Assembly: GCF_014633365.1 (NCBI RefSeq)
Contig: NC_068339.1
Coordinates: 26,731,316-26,795,315, forward strand
DNA length: 64,000 bases
DNA from: Diospyros lotus
Taxonomy: Eukaryota > Streptophyta > Magnoliopsida > Ericales > Ebenaceae
Direction of reading: 5' to 3'
The notes under the pieces were generated by a model, which ran no database searches, was not told where the DNA came from, and was given only the letters and a program-made list of their open reading frames with translations. This document shows, piece after piece, positions 57,900 to 64,000 of this stretch (positions within the stretch are counted from its first letter, which is position 1; each line of letters begins with the position of its first letter). A program made the position numbers and the translations under genes.

Positions 57900-60800
57900 T
57901 CATTCACCTCTACTTGAGAAGAATTTATCCTTGAATTATTATCTGGGTATGACAACTCAACATCTGACAAATTCAAAGAAAGATCAACAATATTAAAGGT
58001 TTTGGAAATACCTATATGATTAGGTAATCCATAACATAAGCATTATCATTGATGTTCTTTGTAATCTTGTAAGGACCATATTTCTTTGGTTTGAGCTTGT
58101 TTTGCTTTCCTTCTAGAATCCGTCCTTTCTTCAAGAACATTAGACTTCATTTCCAACCTCAAATACCTTGTGCTTCCTATGCTTGTTAGCTGCTGTCTTG
58201 TACTTCTTATTCGCCTTGTGTAACTTTTGCTTGACATCTTCCTGAACTGCTTGAACTTGCTCGGCTAAGTTACTAGCTACAACACTAAAACCTAGTACCT
58301 TTGGCAAATTTACCGAATCCAATGCACGATTAGAAACTTTTATGTATATGATGGAAAATGGTGATCTTCCTGTTGAGTTATGCATGAGGTTGTTGTAGGC
58401 AAATTCTACTTAAGCTATGACTAGGTCCCATTGTCTTGGCTTGTCTTTGCAAACACTACGAATCAGATTTTCCACGGTACGATTCACCACCTTTGTTTGT
58501 CAATTAGTCTGGGGATGCGTTATGTTGCTGGAATTCAAAGATGAATTGAACATCCTCCACAAGGTAATCTAGAAGTGACTCAAGAACCTTGTATCACAAT
58601 TCGAAGTAATAGTTTTAGGGACTCCATATAGTCTAACAACCTCCCTGAAAAATAGTTTGGCTGTAATTACTGCATCTGTCATCTTCTTACATGGAAGAAA
58701 GTGTGTCATCTTGGAAAACCTATCAACCACTACAGAAACATAATCCATACCTCATTGGGTTTGCGGTAAACCCAATATGAAGTCTATAGACAAATTTTCC
58801 AAAATAGCATTGGGAACAAGTAATGGCATGTAGAGACCAGCATTAGAAGATTACTACTTAGTTGTTTGACATACATAACACTTAGCCACAATAATAGAAA
58901 CATATCTCCTTGCTCTTGGCCAATAATACCTTCCCATAACAGCTTCAATAGTCTTGTCCCTGCCAAGATGCCCTGCTAAGCCACTACCATGCAAATCTCG
59001 AATAATTTTCTCATGAAGGGATGTGCGAGGGATGCACAGTTGATTTCCTTTCATGAGAAACCCATCATGCACATAGAAATATCTCCTAACGATTGCTGAG
59101 ACATGCATTGTTCCCACACGTGTTTGAAATCATCGCATGTCGCATATAATTATTTCAAGCACTCAAACCCAACAATCTCAACACTAAATTTCTTAATCAA
59201 ATCCACATGTTTACTCAAAGTGTCAGCCACTCGATTATGTTGTCCCAACTTATGCACAATTTTATATGAAAATTTATCAATAAAAGTATAACATTTAGCA
59301 TGCAAATCACTCCTCAGTTTCCTTTGGCTACTCAAGTACATAAGAGCTTGGTGATTTGTGTAAAGAACAAACTCTTTGGCAATCAAGTAATGTTCCCATG
59401 TTTTAAGAGTCATCACCACTACATAAAACTCCTTATCATAAGTAAATCACTTTCTTTTGGCTTCACACAACTTCTCACTGAAAAATATAATTGGTCTTTT
59501 CTCTTGGGATAACAAAACACCTATACCTACTCCACTCGCATCACTCTCAATCTCAAATAATTTGTCAAAGCTTGGCAATGCTAAGACGTGAGCAATACAT
59601 AACTTCTCTTTTATCAAGGAAAAACTCTACTCTTGTTCTTCACCCCAACGAAACTTCCCTTTCTTTAAACACTCTAATTTGAGCCACAATACGACTAAAG
59701 TGTTTGATAAACCGCTTATAGAAAGTTGTAAATCCATGGAAACTTCGCACATCACTGACATTTTTAGGGGTTAGCCACTCTCTAATAAATCGCACTTTTT
59801 CCTCATCTACCTTTATGCCCTCTTTGCTTATAACAAAGCCTAAGAAAAATAAGCTCTCACTCATAGAAATACACTTCTTCAAATTATCATAAAGTTTGTT
59901 TTCCCTCAACACACTCAACACCTCTTGAATATGCCTCACATGCTCATCAATAGACTTATTGTATATCAAAATATCATCAAAATACACTACAACGAATTTA
60001 CCAATGAAAGGACGTAGTACCTAATTCATTAGTCTCATGAAAGTGCTTGGTGCATTAGTTAGTCCAAAGGGCATGACTAACCACTTAAACAACCCATTTC
60101 TCGTCTTGAAAGCTATCTTCCACTCATCTCCAGGTTGAATTCTAATTTGATGATGACCACTTCTGAGATCAATTTTGGTAATGACCACAGCCCCATCAAG
60201 TTGATCAAGCATGTCGTTAAGCTTAGGAATTGGAAACTTGTACTCAATAGTGATATTGTTGATGGATCTTCTATCAACACATATCCTCCAACTCCCATAT
60301 TTCTTTTGTGTCAGTAATGCTGTCATTGCACATGGACTCATCCTAGTCTGAATGTGCCCTTTTCTCAACAATTCCTCTACCTGCTCATGCAAAATCTCAT
60401 TCTCCCTCGGACTCATCCTCTAGTGTGATAGGTTAGGCAAGCCAGCACTAGGAATCAAGTTAATATGGTGTTGAATATCTCTCATAAGAGGTAGCTTATT
60501 AGGTAACTCCTCAGGAACCACATCGTGAACCTTCACTGGAATTCGATTCACCTTCAGTGGCTTACTCACACTCTCCCCCTTGACAACCAATAAGTGAACC
60601 TCTTGGGTATCCCTACACTTCCTCACGAACTCAATGTGCTTATGTGTAATGGTAAGAAAATTCCACCCCTCCACTTTTGAAGCTTTGGTTTGGTTCTTTT
60701 CTACTATGGGGGATAAAGTATAATGCACACCCTCTTTCTTAAGTTGATATGTGTTCTTCTTACCTGAGTGCTTAACATCCACACCAAATTTCCAAGGCCT

Positions 60801-60931
60801 CCTAAATAAAATATGGGAAGCATCCATATCAACAATATCACAATAGACTTCGTCAGAGTACTTACCAATAGAAAAAGGCACCCTACAACGTTCATCCACG
60901 TGTATGCCACCAACTTCTTTGATTCATCCAA
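57900..60931 (-). pseudogene. Reina/CRM-type Ty3/gypsy pol relic
   Basis: Reading on the minus strand: late protease region (60931-60423, DMDASHILFRRPWKF); RT (60416-59640) with [26 protein letters not shown] and catalytic YFDDIL; a damaged RNase H (about 59640-59150, with HYLIAKEFVLYTNHQALMYL); integrase zinc finger (about 59117-58854, H-H and CYVC); core fragments; and an integrase end (58385-57900) with YKTAANKHRKHKVFEVG. Stops include TAG at 60420 and at 60021, and frames change in RNase H and integrase. The sequence style fits Reina or CRM chromoviruses; I cannot choose. No chromodomain is preserved. It is old. Confidence 0.8.
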
Positions 60932-61430
60932 TCATGTAAGGGCTTGGATGTTTTTCAGGAGTTAACTACATCTTCACCACCATGTCTCTTCCTATGATGT
61001 TCTTCTAACTTCCACTATCAATAATCAACTCAAAGATTTTTACTTTCAAAGTACAGCTCGTGCAAAAAAGCTTATGTCATTGAGTAGTATCTTCATTCTT
61101 TTGAGATAACATTAACTTCCTCCTTAATTTTTGTTGACGTTCAGATTTGGTCGACTGTGATTCGTCGGCACACACTGATTAAATAAACATGAAAGCAAAG
61201 AGAAGAAACAAATAGCATCAATAACAAACGTCGTTTTGGGAGCAACTATCGACCGCTTCTACTATTTCTTGTGAAGGGGGTTCAAGTCAAGTTTTGATTG
61301 TTTCCTTCTCACTTCCAAAGCATGTTTAAACATTCTTGGGAAGTGTTTATGCATTCATTAGCATGGCATTGAGCAAGTTTGGGCCCATGTGCAGTTAGGT
61401 TTGGAAGGCATACCATGAGCATGTCTTATT
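60932..61430 (-). pseudogene. probable degraded protease/gag end of the same relic
   Basis: The minus strand just upstream of the protease relic shows short phrases of gypsy protease type but no continuous frame. From about 61150 to 61430 I see nothing recognisable. Confidence 0.3.
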
Positions 61431-62400
61431 TATATACTAGTGTATACTCGTGCCTAAAGGCACGGTATAAATAATATTAAGATTAAAATACAATTATAAT
61501 TTATACGTATAATATTATAATAATTTGTCTTATGTTAAATGCTCTACAAAACTCAACATATAAGATTTATAATGTTCATTAATATTGCAAATCAAAATAT
61601 AAGAGCAAGTAAAAAAAATTGAAAACATTAAACAAAAATTAAAAATTAAAGTTATTGTATACTTGTTAATGTTTTATAATAAAAAAAATTACTAAATCTA
61701 TATAATAAACATATCAGTAAGTGCTTAATAATCTGAATAAATTAAATTAAAAGTTAAATATCAAACAATACATAGCAGTCATTGCCGGTAGCCATGGCCA
61801 CAACCATCAACGAGTGGGGGGACTTCGGTTCGAGGTTGGAAAAACCTTGGGTTCCTGACCGTGAGTGGTCGGAAACCTTTGTGTTCCCAACTTTGGGTTC
61901 TCTAACCATGCGTGGTCAAGAATTATTTGATTTTTGTATTATTTTAATTTTAAAAAGATTTTAAAAATATAATTAATAAAATAAAAATAGAATTAAAAAA
62001 ATGAATTCTTTTTGAATTCACCGATTTGCGACCTTACTGAGGTGTCCTTGGCCTTAAGCCCATTGGACTTCAGAAGGTTGGGTCGGCCTGCTTGGTAAAG
62101 TTTGATCCATAAGAGGTCGTTTAAAAATTACTCATAACAAAACTCTTTAAGAAAAATTAAAAAGTAAATTGTAGTCTATGATACTCTTTATTTTATAGTG
62201 GTCGAGTAGACACAAATTATAATTATAATTTTATCTTATTAACAAACATACGTAAATAGACACAAATTATAACTGTAATGTTTCTAATTTTAAATATCAA
62301 TTAAGGTAATTTTATCTATTTTTTTTTTACTTTCTATTAATGTTTCTAACTTTAAATATTTTATCTAAAAATATTTTAACAAAAAATAAAAATAAAAAAC
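61431..62400. other. AT-rich unassigned sequence
   Basis: It starts with ATACTCGTGCCTAAAGGCACGG at 61443-61464, which contains the small hairpin CGTGCC-TAAA-GGCACG. AT-rich DNA follows, then a GC-richer island (61780-62120) with no credible gene. The hairpin near TATATACTAGTGTAT resembles ends of some plant non-coding repeats (Helitron-like), but no matching other end is proven. Confidence 0.3.
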
Positions 62401-62830
62401 AAAGAGAAGAGGCTCAACCCGCAAAACCCACCCATCAACAACTTTCAAACAACACCAACCAAAGGTTTAAATAATTCAAAAATAATTATTTTTACATCAA
62501 TCAATGTAGAGGAGAAACCTAACAAATGCTCACACTCGCGTCGCCTCTTTGGCTGCCTCCTTTATGCCAAAACCCATGCATCAACAATGTCATTTCCCCA
62601 ATTTTTCCCATTTTTCATATTTTTTAATTTTTATTTCTTTTATTTTCCTTTTTTTTTTCTTTCTTTATTTTTTTTTCTTCCCATCTTCTTCTTCATCCTA
62701 CTTCTCCACGCAAGGCCGAAACCTTTTTTTTTTTTTGTCTATATTTTATATTTTCTTCTTTTATTTTCTTTCTTTCTTTTCTTTTTTCCTTCCCATCTTC
62801 TTTTTCCTCCTGCTTCTCCTTTCTTTTTTC
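62401..62830 (-). repeat. Tekay-family LTR fragment with pyrimidine-rich tract
   Basis: 62420-62600 resembles 26060-26280 of the LTR at 24976 (shared GGAGAAA, ACTCGCGTCGCC-like and CAAAACCCA-type words, same orientation). It then becomes a T- and CT-rich tract up to 62830. Long hydrophobic frames across this tract are artefacts of the poly-pyrimidine composition. Confidence 0.45.
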
Positions 62831-63199
62831 TATGTGTGTATATGCGTATGTATATGTGTATACCTGTGTGTATATATATGTATGCGTATGTGTGTGGATA
62901 TATGCCTATGTGTATATATATATATATGTGTGTGTATGTGTGTATATGTATTTGTGTGTTTAGGGCGGGCGGGCAATGGTGTGGGTGAGGGTTTGTGAGA
63001 TAGAGAAAGAGAGAGGGAGAGAGAGAAACAGTGACTGCGGGAATAGGTGGGTGGGTCTGTGAGAGAGAGGGAGAGAGAGAGACAGTGATAGAGGGAGTGG
63101 GTGGGTGGGTCTGTGAGAGAGAGAGAGAGAAAGAGAGTGAGAGAGAGAGGTAGTGAGGGAGGATGAGATGTTTTTTTTTTTTTTTTTGGGGGGGGGGGG
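62831..63199. repeat. microsatellites and homopolymers
   Basis: 62831-62958 is a TATG/TGTG-type alternating repeat. 62997-63155 is a GA-rich microsatellite interrupted by two near-identical stretches containing GGGTGGGTCTGTGAGAGAGA. 63171-63187 is a T run and 63188-63199 a G run. Alternating purine-pyrimidine and polypurine tracts side by side can form Z-DNA and triplex structures. Confidence 0.9.
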
Positions 63200-63299
63200 A
63201 TTATGTAAGTATTTGAACTCAACCATTAATTAACATTCAAAATTCATCTCAGCCATAAGATCCAAATATATGTTAGATATTTTCAAAAATCGTTCTCTT

Positions 63300-64000
63300 T
63301 TATTATATAGATATATATTGTCTTGTGTATGTGGTGTGAGTGGACCAAGGCATTGGGTAGGAGCGAATTATCCTTAAGGGTGTATCTACTCATGAGCATA
63401 ACCTTAGGAGTGAGCTATATGGCCCCAATAACCTCATAGCATGTGATATGGCTATGACCTTAGGTGTGAGTTGATTGTCCTCAAGGGTTGTATGGCGAGG
63501 GAGCACAGCCTTCAGAGTTAAGCTATCTTACCCCAAGTGTCAGTTGTTGTGGGTGTAAGACACGGAGTTTCAGGATGTTTGTTTCATGAGTATATCTATT
63601 CATGGATTCATGTATGCATGGTATGGGCATGATTCATTAGTTTATTCTCTTCTTTCTGGTTGGATTTCTTATGGTGGGTTATTGTAGTTATTTCATTCTT
63701 GGATCATGTCTTTACTATTCTTGTTATACTTGCTAAGCCTTGTGGCTCATTCTCTTGCTTTGCATCATTCCAGGTAAAGGCAAAGACAAGGATGAGGGCA
63801 AGTCTAGCAGGGGCTGATCTTGTATCTATAGATGTGTGTAGAACTCACCTAAAGAAAAGGTCTTAGGATCCTTCATGTTGAGTTGCTAGAGCTAGTTAGG
63901 CTCTTGTGCCTTGAGAGTACATGTATGCTTGGTGGTTATGACTTGGTGTATTACATTTAGTAGATGTAACTTTTGTCCTAGTGGGACATATATATATGCT
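63300..64000 (+). repeat. Del/Tekay-type LTR, central to 3' part, runs off the window
   Basis: Contains runs such as GAGCATAACCTTAGGAGTGAGC and a late segment with TTGCATCATTCCAGGTAAAGGCAAAGACAAGGATGAGG, the usual layout of Del/Tekay LTRs before their AT-rich end. No LTR end is reached before 64000. The 68-codon frame at 63660 has no support. Confidence 0.45.

Noticed and set aside
62549..63226. 149- and 130-codon frames rich in Phe, Ser, His, Thr
   Set aside because: Translations of poly-pyrimidine, TATG and GA microsatellites.

Overview
The window is plant nuclear DNA, almost certainly from a eudicot. I found no convincing host gene. Nearly every supported feature is a transposable element: Ty3/gypsy elements (Tekay-type chromovirus, Athila-type, and a decayed Reina/CRM-type), Ty1/copia elements (SIRE/Maximus-type and others) and two CACTA DNA transposons. 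Several are nested and still carry target-site duplications (TSDs). This looks like gene-poor, probably pericentromeric or intercalary heterochromatin. The species cannot be read from the sequence.

Layout, left to right. 1-9588 is a young Tekay-type element on the minus strand. Its left LTR is cut by the window edge, gag-pol is one open frame (1781-6274), and an extra 160-codon acidic ORF lies between the primer-binding site and gag. 9589-12278 holds an old Del/Tekay LTR tail, a copia gag-protease relic, a 347-bp tandem duplication and a non-coding repeat. 12279-22419 is a decayed SIRE-type copia element (TSD GTTAT) whose LTRs are packed with the word TTTCGAAAC. It sits in older repeat DNA (22425-24975), which also took an Athila-type solo LTR (22998-24169, TSD GCACT).

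24976-32980 is a Tekay-family LTR on the minus strand split by a 5.2-kb CACTA element (26429-31670, TSD TTT) carrying a spliced TNPA-like gene. 32981-44764 is a second such LTR split by a young Athila-type element (33736-43207, TSD GCCAT). The Athila gag-pol frame is uninterrupted except for three nonsense codons. 44914-46855 is a related LTR in the opposite orientation. It abuts a copia pol fragment (46858-49690) that is itself split by a SIRE-type solo LTR (47115-49005, TSD TAAAT).

52109-53882 is a solo LTR (TSD ATTTT). 54158-57875 is another solo LTR (TSD GACGG/GACAG) containing a 1.5-kb non-autonomous CACTA element (55773-57275, TSD AGT). Both solo LTRs interrupt a minus-strand Reina/CRM-type gypsy relic (about 53.9-61 kb). 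The last 3 kb is AT-rich and simple-sequence DNA followed by another partial Tekay-type LTR.

The elements act only in their own replication: polyproteins supply gag, protease, RT-RNase H and integrase, LTRs supply promoters and 3' ends, and the TNPA-like protein probably binds the hairpin arrays at CACTA ends. The most unusual items are the extra Tekay ORF with a SUMO-interaction-like motif, the CpG-centred word arrays in two SIRE-type LTRs, the evenly spaced CACTA hairpins, a hairpin ladder in a SIRE solo LTR, and the Athila copy with near-identical LTRs but three stop codons. All boundaries, counts and identities were read by eye.
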